DNA of 39,615 nt from Proteiniphilum sp. UBA1403 (GTDB lineage Bacteria; Bacteroidota; Bacteroidia; Bacteroidales; Dysgonomonadaceae): positions 61,710 through 101,324 of the forward strand of contig DBQD01000054.1 of assembly GCA_002305715.1 (NCBI GenBank), read 5' to 3'. The notes below the pieces were generated by a model. That model saw only the letters and a program-made list of their open reading frames with translations. It had not been told where the DNA came from and searched no databases. The translations under genes and the position numbers were made by a program. This document shows, piece by piece, positions 27,011 through 34,410 of the stretch (position 1 is the stretch's first letter; every line of letters starts with the position of its first letter).

Positions 27011-27354
27011 TCCAATACTCCTTTCTTCCATGCATAGGCTAAACCTAAGCTCAGAATTACGATAAATAATACAATACTTACAAACCCTGTAATTCCAAGA
27101 TTACGAACAACGGTAGCCCAGGGATATAGGAAGATGATTTCCACATCGAACATCAGAAACAGGATGGCATACAAGTAATAACCCACCCTGAACTGCATCC
27201 ACGATGTACCGTGCGTGGGTAGCCCGCACTCATACGGTTCTTCTTTCTGGAAGTTGAGAGATTTCGGAGAAATCAACAAGGCAACGCCCAAACCGAGCAC
27301 AACAAGTATTATTCCAGTGAGAAGAACGACAAGAAAAAACGATGATTCTGTCAT
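26986..27354 (-). CDS. nuoA: NADH-quinone oxidoreductase subunit A
   Basis: A 122-residue, three-helix subunit and the first gene of the nuo operon. EEPYECGLP with its conserved cysteine loop and QFRVGYYLYAILFLMFDVEIIFLYPWA are the family signatures. The 3' end overlaps nuoB. A long untranslated leader with a promoter candidate about 350 bp upstream precedes it. Confidence 0.95.
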   Translation of the reverse strand: MTESSFFLVVLLTGIILVVLGLGVALLISPKSLNFQKEEPYECGLPTHGTSWMQFRVGYYLYAILFLMFDVEIIFLYPWATVVRNLGITGFVSIVLFIVILSLGLAYAWKKGVLEWKSTTSE

Positions 27355-28009
27355 ATATTAATCTGTTTACATGAAACATGGTAAATGCATGAAAAGATAT
27401 TGAGCGCTTTAATTGGTATTGTCGATAATGGCAATCCGAAATAATAGCAATCCTATAGAAATAGTTCCATTTAGTTTCGACCATTTTTTTATACGTGTAC
27501 TTCCTCGTATAGAATGTATATAGAAAGAATGTAGTTTGTTGTTTTTGTTGGGATCGTTATCCCTGCTAGGCAACTTCATCTTACCTGTAAGAATGCGTTT
27601 ATAAGATTGCGCATTGGTTGCAGTCTTTATAGTAGGCTCCTTTTGATGAGCCTCTTCCTCGATGAAAGCGTTGTGTAGCGTATTTTTCTTTTTTGCTGTG
27701 CGAAAGTAGAAAAAATAAATAGGTTGCAATATAATTTTGTGATTTATTTTTTCATTCAGATATAAAAACACCTATTTTTTCTACATTGGATATTTTTCCA
27801 TTTAATTTGAAATAACTTCTTTTATTGATAATGTATGGATCTTTGGAGGCAAAGGGTTCATATCTTCTTTATTTGCTCCCTATGTTATCCTTATAAAAAC
27901 ATAGGGTTACAATGAAGTTTGAATGAGGCTGGAATAAAGTTGAAGCGAAGAAAGTTCCGCGTAAATCGCATCATAATTGCGCGATAACAAGAAACAGCTG
28001 TCTATACAT
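27355..28009. other. Long noncoding gap with probable nuo leader
   Basis: Between nuoA and the DUF4270 terminator there is no convincing gene. One minus-strand open frame (27409-27771, 120 codons) is low-complexity, lacks a recognisable domain and overlaps the promoter candidate. The part below 27700 would be the nuo leader and contains a small hairpin, AGGCTC (27634-27639) with GAGCCT (27648-27653), and an ACGTAT-like stem at 27490-27511. From 27710 to 28009 the DNA is A+T-rich with no feature I can name. Confidence 0.5.
27701..27729 (-). promoter_or_regulatory. Candidate promoter of the nuo operon
   Basis: On the minus strand TTG (27727-27729) is followed after 18 nt by TACTTTCG (27701-27708), one mismatch from TAnnTTTG. 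Transcription would start near 27694, leaving a leader of about 340 nt before nuoA. No better match was seen closer to the gene. Confidence 0.45.
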
Positions 28010-28040
28010 AAAAAAGGAGCTGCCCTTATGAGACAGCCCC
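28010..28040 (-). terminator. Rho-independent terminator of the DUF4270 gene
   Basis: On the minus strand GGGGCTG (28040-28034) pairs with CAGCTCC (28022-28016), including one G-T pair, around an 11-nt loop, followed at once by six T (28015-28010). It lies about 95 nt after the DUF4270 stop and insulates the nuo promoter region. Confidence 0.8.
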
Positions 28041-28135
28041 TTATGATATTGTAATACTGGACATTTTTTTTGAGGTTACGTTATGAAGACCCTCAATATG
28101 TAGATTCAATTTTGAACAAACAATGAATCCCTACA

Positions 28136-29530
28136 TTAAAAATTACTGAATATAAGCTCCAGTTTCATGTTACCTTCCCGTTTATCGAGTATCGCAGCAT
28201 TGGGCCACATCTGGTTGTGAAGTGCTGTGAGTACACTGCTTGCCTGTGAGTAATAGCTTTGTTGGTACGTAGTGTACGTTGCACTTACAGGAATGAGATA
28301 ATAGACCAAATCGAATGCTTCGCCATTAAATTCCTGGTTGTAGTGGTTGATCATTGTTGAGATGTTACTGAACCGATAGGAATAGGTGTTGGTGTCGAAC
28401 TTCGATGAAATGAAACTGGTCACATTATCAATAAGCTTTCGCTGTTCAAAGAAGCCATTCAAGGAGTCTTTGTTAATCAATAACAGATAGTCGGGAGGAG
28501 CAATCTTCACCAATGGATTTTCTTCTGCCTCTGGCATTGCATATATGGTGAAGTTGGCCAAGTTCAATGCTTGAGATTTAATCTTATCATGCAATTCCGA
28601 GAATGGAAAAGTAATTTCTGTATTTACACCGGCCGGGCTTTTCACAAATGTGCGATTGTCGTTCTCACTCAACAACTGTTGGTTGTTGTTTTGGATATAG
28701 TTAATCTGGCTCACCTCCGGTGTGATTCTCAACGAGAGAACATCGGTACGTATGGTGTCCTGTTGTGTAGAAGAACCCTTTGGATCAAGGTAATGATAAT
28801 GCACATTCAAGAATGTACCGTCAATACTCACGATGGTGCTATTTCCGAAGGTGGGAGTAAAATACAATCCCTTGAAAAATTCTCGGAAGGTATCCACATC
28901 CACCAACTTTCCATGTCCCGGCTTCTTATATTCATTGAGAAAACGTTCACCTAGTTCATTTGGAAGTCGAACAATGATGTCGTAAATCTTGTAATTGATC
29001 GTAGAATAATCCGATCCGGTGTAGGATCCTGTCCTATAGGTGGAGTTTTTACCTGTAAATACTTGTGATCCAATTGGAGAGGAGAGATCAACATAGTCTG
29101 ACGGATCGATGTGCGTGTAATTAGCCGTACCCTTAAGCGATTTGGTGATCTCATAGACCGACAACTCCATGGGAGCAAGCGAGTCGCCCATCATGGTGGT
29201 GTAAGAAGCAATTATACGCACAGAGTCAATTTCTGCACCCTCCTTAAAACCTGCTCCCTCGGGGAAGTAGAACTCACCCATATAGGAGGCACGGATGGAA
29301 CCGAACGTGGGATCCTTGTATTCGCCCAATACCGGGTATTTGGTACGGTTGTAAACAGAATCAACCTGCACAGTACGTGCTCGCAGGTTAAGCGTGTCTA
29401 CTCCCACTCCCAGGCGATCCTTGCCGGGTTGGATAGTAAAACCAACCTGATCGAGCGTATCGTTACAGGAGAAGGTGAGCATCGCTGCAAAGATCAGGAT
29501 TAGCCCGTTTATTAAGGATTTGCTCTTCAT
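28136..29530 (-). CDS. DUF4270-family lipoprotein
   Basis: A 464-residue predicted lipoprotein of the Bacteroidetes DUF4270 type; function unknown. From the ATG at 29530 the first residues form a signal peptide ending in the lipobox LTFSC (C22) followed by Asn-Asp. The early VGFTIQPGKDRLGVGVDT segment and YPVLGEYKDPTFGSIRASY are the parts I recognise as family-like. The rest is rich in beta-strand-like, polar sequence, as in surface lipoproteins. The open frame extends upstream to a TTG (29569), but that would bury the signal peptide. It lies downstream of the GT5-like gene and may share its transcript. Confidence 0.78.
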   Translation of the reverse strand: MKSKSLINGLILIFAAMLTFSCNDTLDQVGFTIQPGKDRLGVGVDTLNLRARTVQVDSVYNRTKYPVLGEYKDPTFGSIRASYMGEFYFPEGAGFKEGAEIDSVRIIASYTTMMGDSLAPMELSVYEITKSLKGTANYTHIDPSDYVDLSSPIGSQVFTGKNSTYRTGSYTGSDYSTINYKIYDIIVRLPNELGERFLNEYKKPGHGKLVDVDTFREFFKGLYFTPTFGNSTIVSIDGTFLNVHYHYLDPKGSSTQQDTIRTDVLSLRITPEVSQINYIQNNNQQLLSENDNRTFVKSPAGVNTEITFPFSELHDKIKSQALNLANFTIYAMPEAEENPLVKIAPPDYLLLINKDSLNGFFEQRKLIDNVTSFISSKFDTNTYSYRFSNISTMINHYNQEFNGEAFDLVYYLIPVSATYTTYQQSYYSQASSVLTALHNQMWPNAAILDKREGNMKLELIFSNF

Positions 29531-29674
29531 TCGTTGCAAGTAGTTTGATTTAGACCCGCAAATATCCAAAAAAAAATATTCATAAGAAAGATGTTGAAAT
29601 GCTTTCTTTTCTTTTTTAATGATATTTGGGTTTATCGACAGTGAAAATAGGGAAACATGTGTAGTGTTTGCTGT

Positions 29675-30493
29675 TTATGCATCAACTTGATCATAGAGCG
29701 AATTGATTGCATCCGCACTTTCGTCGAAATCGGCTATATAGGGTAGAAATGGCACATTCTGCTCTTTTACATATTTTTCCACTTCCGGATCAATATGCTG
29801 GCTTCCCTGTACAACACCGTCGGAATAATCAATCGCCAACTTCATCAGGTTCACATAATCCATTGTGCCCCTACTCTTTACTTTTTCAATTTCTGCATCA
29901 CCAATGCCTTCAAAGCGGAGCTTGTCGGCTGTATGAAGGTTGAACGGTTTTTGAAATGATTCATCGAAAAGGGAAAATATCACCTTCGCATTCTTGAAAC
30001 ATGGGTCGTCGGCATAACCACGCTTGATGTATAGTGGTGCCAAGGCGGTAAACCAGCCGTGGCAATGAATTACATCGGGCACCCAGCGCAGTTTCTTGAT
30101 GGTTTCCATCACACCACGTACAAAGAAAATGCTTCGTTCGTCGTTGTCGTCATATTCTACACCGTTTTTATCAATTAGCGTTTCGCGGTTTTGAAAAAAA
30201 TCTTCGTTGTCAATGAAATATACCTGCATACGTGCAGCTTGAATAGACGCGACTTTAATGATTAACGAGTGATCGGAGTCATCGATGATAAGATTCATTC
30301 CAGATAGGCGAATTACCTCATGCAGTTGATTGCGGCGCTCGTTTATATTGCCATATTTAGGCATGAACGCGCGAATTTCTCTACCTTTATCTTGGATTGC
30401 TTGAGGTAGAAAACGTGAAGTATTCGAAATAGGAGTTTCGTCGAGATAAGGATAGATCTCTTGAGAGATGTACAAAATTTTTTTCTGAGACAT
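29675..30493 (-). CDS. Glycogen synthase N-terminal-domain-like protein (GT5, half-length)
   Basis: A 272-residue protein matching only the N-terminal Rossmann domain of GT5 glycogen/starch synthase (normally about 470-500 residues). ILYISQEIYPYLDE (6-19) resembles the first strand, DVIHCHGWFTALAPLYIKRGY (140-160) the VVHAHDWHTAL block, and KVIFSLFDESFQKPF the following strand. The ADP-glucose-binding KTGGL motif is absent: the position reads ETPISNTSRFLP. The C-terminal nucleotide-binding domain is missing and no second frame supplies it. Such short forms are commonly annotated as glycogen synthase in Bacteroidetes; I doubt that it is catalytic alone. It is divergent from panC with its own promoter. 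Confidence 0.8.
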   Translation of the reverse strand: MSQKKILYISQEIYPYLDETPISNTSRFLPQAIQDKGREIRAFMPKYGNINERRNQLHEVIRLSGMNLIIDDSDHSLIIKVASIQAARMQVYFIDNEDFFQNRETLIDKNGVEYDDNDERSIFFVRGVMETIKKLRWVPDVIHCHGWFTALAPLYIKRGYADDPCFKNAKVIFSLFDESFQKPFNLHTADKLRFEGIGDAEIEKVKSRGTMDYVNLMKLAIDYSDGVVQGSQHIDPEVEKYVKEQNVPFLPYIADFDESADAINSLYDQVDA

Positions 30494-30518
30494 GAAGCTA
30501 ATTATCTTGATTTGAGCA

Positions 30519-30552
30519 CAAAGATAATAAAAAAAAACCGGATAATTACAAA
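30519..30552 (-). promoter_or_regulatory. Promoter of the GT5-like gene
   Basis: On the minus strand TTTG (30549-30552) is followed after 22 nt by TATCTTTG (30519-30526), a full TAnnTTTG match. The expected start is about 19 nt before the ATG at 30493. Confidence 0.55.
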
Positions 30553-30690
30553 ATAAAAAGGTTTGTATTTTATAAAGTGTTGAAAACCAGCCTCGAGATG
30601 GCTTTTGAGTAGTTTTATTTGCGTGAAATAATGCAAAATGGTTTCTCTATGTGCCAATTATTTTGTTGCTTTGCAGTCTAAAAGAGTCAA

Positions 30691-31533
30691 ATGAAGATCA
30701 TTCAAACAGTATCCCAATTAGAAGCGTTATTACAACAATATCGCGGGGAAGGTAAAACAATTGGGTTTGTACCCACAATGGGCGCCCTACATACAGGACA
30801 CCAAAGGCTGGTAGAATTATGTGCTTCTGAAAACGATGTGTGTGTGGTCAGCATTTTTGTGAACCCCACACAATTCAACAACAAGGAGGATTTGCAGCGT
30901 TACCCTCGTACTTTGGACGCAGACAGCGAATTGCTGCTTAAAGCTGATGCCGATGTGCTGTTTGCTCCCTCTGTTGAGGAGGTCTATCCGGAGCCTGACA
31001 ACCGTATTTTCGATTTCGGTCTGCTCGATAAGGTGATGGAGGGTCATTTCCGTCCCGGACACTTCAATGGTGTTGCCCAGGTGGTGAGCAAATTATTTGC
31101 ATACACCAAGCCAGACAGAGCTTACTTTGGAGAGAAGGATTTTCAACAACTGGCCATCATACAAGCAATGGTGAAGCAGTTGCAGCTACCTCTTCAAATT
31201 GTACCGGTTCCCATTGTGCGAGAACCAAGCGGTTTGGCAATGAGCAGCCGCAATCAACTTCTTTCTGAGCAACAGCGTAGCGAAGCTGCAAATATCTATC
31301 GGGTGCTAAGCGAGAGCAAATTGTCAGTGGAATCTTCTACCCCGGCTGAAGTAATTCGTTGGGTTGTTGATCGAATTAGTGAGGTGGAGGAGTTAGAGGT
31401 GGAATATTTTGAAATAGTTGACGGCGAATCACTTCAACCTATTCTATCATGGGGTGTTGCAGAAAGCGTGGTAGGTTGCATTGCTGTTTTTTGTGGGTCA
31501 GTGCGTTTGATAGATAACATCAGATACAAATAA
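30691..31533 (+). CDS. panC: Pantothenate synthetase (pantoate-beta-alanine ligase)
   Basis: A 280-residue ATP-dependent ligase that joins pantoate and beta-alanine to pantothenate, the coenzyme A precursor. VPTMGALHTGH (27-36 region, a HIGH-type motif), VVSIFVNPTQFN, YFGEKDFQQLAIIQ and REPSGLAMSSRN are all present. panD follows 4 bp downstream, placing both enzymes that use beta-alanine in one unit. A weak -7-like TTGCTTTG lies at 30666-30673. Confidence 0.96.
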   Translation: MKIIQTVSQLEALLQQYRGEGKTIGFVPTMGALHTGHQRLVELCASENDVCVVSIFVNPTQFNNKEDLQRYPRTLDADSELLLKADADVLFAPSVEEVYPEPDNRIFDFGLLDKVMEGHFRPGHFNGVAQVVSKLFAYTKPDRAYFGEKDFQQLAIIQAMVKQLQLPLQIVPVPIVREPSGLAMSSRNQLLSEQQRSEAANIYRVLSESKLSVESSTPAEVIRWVVDRISEVEELEVEYFEIVDGESLQPILSWGVAESVVGCIAVFCGSVRLIDNIRYK

Positions 31534-31537
31534 TTTT

Positions 31538-31891
31538 ATGTGGATAGAAATATTAAAATCTAAAATACACCGGGCTACGGTAACCGATGCAAACCTTAAT
31601 TACGAAGGAAGTATAACCATTGATGAGGAGCTGATGGAGGCTGCCAATTTAATTGTTCACGAAAAGGTGGCTATTGTGAACAACAACAACGGTGAACGCT
31701 TCGAAACTTACGTTATTCGTGGTGAGCGTGGATCGGGCATAATTTGTCTGAATGGAGCTGCCGCACGAAAAGTACAAAAGGGTGATGTGGTCATCATCAT
31801 GAGTTACGCTGTTATGCCATTTGAAGAGGCCAAGGTATTTGAGCCTACGATTGTTAATATCAAGGATGAAACAAATCGTATAAAAAAATAA
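31538..31891 (+). CDS. panD: Aspartate 1-decarboxylase
   Basis: A 117-residue pyruvoyl enzyme that makes beta-alanine from aspartate. The self-cleavage site is Gly24-Ser25 in NYEGSITID; the new N-terminal serine becomes the pyruvoyl group. KIHRATVTDANLNY before it and CLNGAAARKVQKGDVVIIMSYA later are family signatures. It follows panC by 4 bp, so the two steps of pantothenate assembly are cotranscribed. Confidence 0.96.
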   Translation: MWIEILKSKIHRATVTDANLNYEGSITIDEELMEAANLIVHEKVAIVNNNNGERFETYVIRGERGSGIICLNGAAARKVQKGDVVIIMSYAVMPFEEAKVFEPTIVNIKDETNRIKK

Positions 31892-31927
31892 CCAAACAAT
31901 TAAATCGTCAAACCGCCGCTCGATTTC

Positions 31928-33277
31928 ATGAACGACGGTTTATTGCACAAGAATGTGTATTCCAATCGGAACATTGTAAAAATAAGTGCGCCAATCCTGT
32001 TGAGTCTGCTTGCGCAGAACCTGATACAGGTAATTGACACCGCTTTTCTCGGACGTGTGGGGGAAGTGGAATTGGGTGCGTCTGCTCTTGCCGGGATCAT
32101 CTATATTGCCTTGTATACATTGGGGTTCGGATTCAGTATGGGAAGCCAGATACTGATTGGACGCCGCAACGGAGAGGCCAACTATAACAAAATTGGCGAT
32201 ATTGTTATACAGGGATCTTTCTTCCTGGTTGTACTGGCGTTGCTACTTATTCCTGTTTTGCGCTATGGTGCTGTAGCTTGGTTGCCCTCCATATTTGAAT
32301 CAGCCAATGTGGCAGGAGCCGTCTCTGCGTATCTGGAGTGGCGTGTGTTCGGACTTGTCTTCGCATTCGTAAATTTAATGTTTCGGGCCTTCTATATTGG
32401 TATTGCTCGAACAAAGGTGCTTACCGTCAATGCTGTGGTGATGGCACTCGTGAATGTAGTGTTCGACTATGGATTGATTTTCGGGAAACTGGGTATGCCG
32501 GAGTTGGGTATGGCAGGTGCAGCCATTGCCTCGGTAATAGCGGAGATTGCATCTACTCTTTTCTTCCTCCTTTTCACCAAAAAGAGAGTCGATACATTCA
32601 AATATGGTTTCACAAAGATCCGTTTTCAATGGGTGGTTGTTAAAAAGGTGCTTGATGTATCTGTTTTCATGATGCTGCAGTATCTGTTTTCCATCGGTAC
32701 CTGGATGCTCTTTTTCCTATTCATCGAGAACTATATGGGTGAGCGATCGTTGGCAATCACCAACATCGTACGCAGTTTCTACACAATATTCACCATTCCG
32801 TCTCATGCCATCGGTTCCACCACCAGCACCATGGTGAGTAATACAATTGGGGCTGGAAAGACTGAGGAGGTGAACAGACTTATTATGCGACTCTCCCTTA
32901 TTAGTTTGGGAGTGATGACCGCGGTAATCATCATCATTTCGGCGTTTCCTCGTCTCATGATTCATATTTATACAGACGACCCTACACTGATTCAGGATAC
33001 CGTGCTTCCGCTCTATGTGCTTATCTCGTCGTTACCGTTATATAGTGTTGGTACCGTACTCTTTAGTGCTGTATCCGGAACGGGTAATACACGTACTGCG
33101 CTCAAATTCGAGATCTTTACACTCGCGTTTTATCTATTCTACATGTGGCTCATCATTATTCATCTTCGTGCCTCCGTTGCTGCTGCATGGACCACCGAGC
33201 ATGTCTATTGGCTGTTTTTGATCATCCTCTCTTTAATGTATCTTCGAAGTGGTAAGTGGAAAGACCGAAAGATTTAG
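31928..33277 (+). CDS. MATE-family efflux transporter
   Basis: A 449-residue inner-membrane transporter with about 12 hydrophobic segments in two homologous halves. KISAPILLSLLAQNLIQVIDTAFLGRVGEVELGASALAG near the N-terminus is the MATE signature, and FEIFTLAFYLFYMWLI is in the second half. MATE proteins export cationic drugs or metabolites in exchange for Na+ or H+; the substrate here is unknown. It lies 36 bp after panD and could be read from the pan transcript. A stop-proximal inverted repeat separates it from the next gene. Confidence 0.9.
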   Translation: MNDGLLHKNVYSNRNIVKISAPILLSLLAQNLIQVIDTAFLGRVGEVELGASALAGIIYIALYTLGFGFSMGSQILIGRRNGEANYNKIGDIVIQGSFFLVVLALLLIPVLRYGAVAWLPSIFESANVAGAVSAYLEWRVFGLVFAFVNLMFRAFYIGIARTKVLTVNAVVMALVNVVFDYGLIFGKLGMPELGMAGAAIASVIAEIASTLFFLLFTKKRVDTFKYGFTKIRFQWVVVKKVLDVSVFMMLQYLFSIGTWMLFFLFIENYMGERSLAITNIVRSFYTIFTIPSHAIGSTTSTMVSNTIGAGKTEEVNRLIMRLSLISLGVMTAVIIIISAFPRLMIHIYTDDPTLIQDTVLPLYVLISSLPLYSVGTVLFSAVSGTGNTRTALKFEIFTLAFYLFYMWLIIIHLRASVAAAWTTEHVYWLFLIILSLMYLRSGKWKDRKI

Positions 33278-33308
33278 GATTTTTGATGTATCTTTACTTC
33301 CCTAAATC
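33271..33308. promoter_or_regulatory. 8-bp perfect inverted repeat between MATE and outer-membrane-like genes
   Basis: GATTTAGG (33271-33278, containing the MATE stop) and CCTAAATC (33301-33308) are exact inverted copies around 22 nt, which include a near -7 box TATCTTTA at 33289-33296. It ends 9 bp before the next ATG. An operator or a weak hairpin are both possible. Confidence 0.4.
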
Positions 33309-33317
33309 GTACCGGTT

Positions 33318-34385
33318 ATGCAAATCAAAGTTGGTTACCTGATAATAGCTCTATGTTCCATTTTTTCCCTTGAGGCGCAGGAGTATAAATGGAAGCTGGG
33401 CTTTGATTATTTTTTCGATAACACAGAATACAAGAAATCATCTTTTACCAAACCTCAGACCATGCAAGGGGTTTGGTTGCAACCTGTTGGTGGTATTTCG
33501 TGGGACAAAAACCATACGCTCTATGGTGGTATAAACTTGCTTAAGATGCCCGGTACCAGCGAAGTGGTCGACAAGGCAGAGCTGGTTCTTTATTACCAAT
33601 ACGAGACAGACCGTGTGATTTTCAGGGCTGGTTCGTTTTCGAGCAACGAGGCATTGCATAATTATAACGACTTCTTTTTCTCTGATTCGGTTCGTCACTT
33701 CAAACCACTTATGCAAGGACTCTTCTGGCAGATAGGAGGGGAGATGGACTTTTTTAATCTCTGGATGGACTGGACCGGTTATGGTTCACCCAAACAGCGT
33801 GAGAGTTTCTTTCTGGGTTCATCGGGAAAAATAACGAGAGGTCGCTTTTTTGCAGATTATCAGTCGTATCTTTTTCATTATGCCAATACGTTACCGGCTA
33901 CTTCAGGGTGGGGGGTGAGTGAACATTTGCAACATATGGCTTCAGTAGGTGTTCTATATGATTTGAAGAATAGCCTGAAAGGAATGCTGTCGGCTGGATT
34001 TCTTATTGCTAAGGAACGCGACAGAAAGGCTGAGATTTGTTACAACCCAATGGGTTTTGTGGCTCGTGCCAATGCCGAGTTATGGGGTATCGGCACAGAG
34101 AATACTTTTTACAAGGGCAATCAACGAATGGGGTTATTTCCGGAGTATGGAACGGAGTTGTATTGGGGTAATCCCTTTCTACAGGGGGCCACTTACCTGC
34201 AAAGCAAGTGGTATGTGAAACTGATGGAGTCAGAGCGTGTTTCAGCTCGTATTAATTGTAATTTCCACCTGTCGGAGGGGAATCTATTTCTTCAACAAAC
34301 ACTCAATCTGTCACTCTCCATCGATAACTTTTCCAAAAATAAAAAGAAAGCTGTCCGCTATCCATGGATGAAGCTTTTTGAATAA
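33318..34385 (+). CDS. Predicted outer-membrane or periplasmic beta-rich protein
   Basis: A 355-residue protein that I do not recognise as a named family. It begins with a cleavable signal peptide (about 1-20, IALCSIFSLEAQ, likely cut before Gln). The mature part is rich in aromatic residues and alternating polar/hydrophobic stretches (TLYGGINLLKM, RVIFRAGSF, GLFWQIGGEMDFFNLWMDWTGYG, VKLMESERVSARINCNFHL), which suggests an outer-membrane beta-barrel. It ends KKKAVRYPWMKLFE, without the usual terminal aromatic-F strand. ligA starts 25 bp downstream, so they probably share a transcript. Confidence 0.7.
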   Translation: MQIKVGYLIIALCSIFSLEAQEYKWKLGFDYFFDNTEYKKSSFTKPQTMQGVWLQPVGGISWDKNHTLYGGINLLKMPGTSEVVDKAELVLYYQYETDRVIFRAGSFSSNEALHNYNDFFFSDSVRHFKPLMQGLFWQIGGEMDFFNLWMDWTGYGSPKQRESFFLGSSGKITRGRFFADYQSYLFHYANTLPATSGWGVSEHLQHMASVGVLYDLKNSLKGMLSAGFLIAKERDRKAEICYNPMGFVARANAELWGIGTENTFYKGNQRMGLFPEYGTELYWGNPFLQGATYLQSKWYVKLMESERVSARINCNFHLSEGNLFLQQTLNLSLSIDNFSKNKKKAVRYPWMKLFE

Positions 34386-34410
34386 ATAGAGTAAACAATA
34401 TAGCAAGCAT

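Noticed and set aside
27409..27771. 120-codon minus-strand frame upstream of nuoA
   Set aside because: Low-complexity, Lys/Asn-rich, no domain, overlaps the candidate promoter and has no supporting start signal.
31910..31941. AAACCG/CGGTTT imperfect inverted repeat around the MATE start codon
   Set aside because: Short stem with a mismatch and a long loop; too weak to call regulatory.
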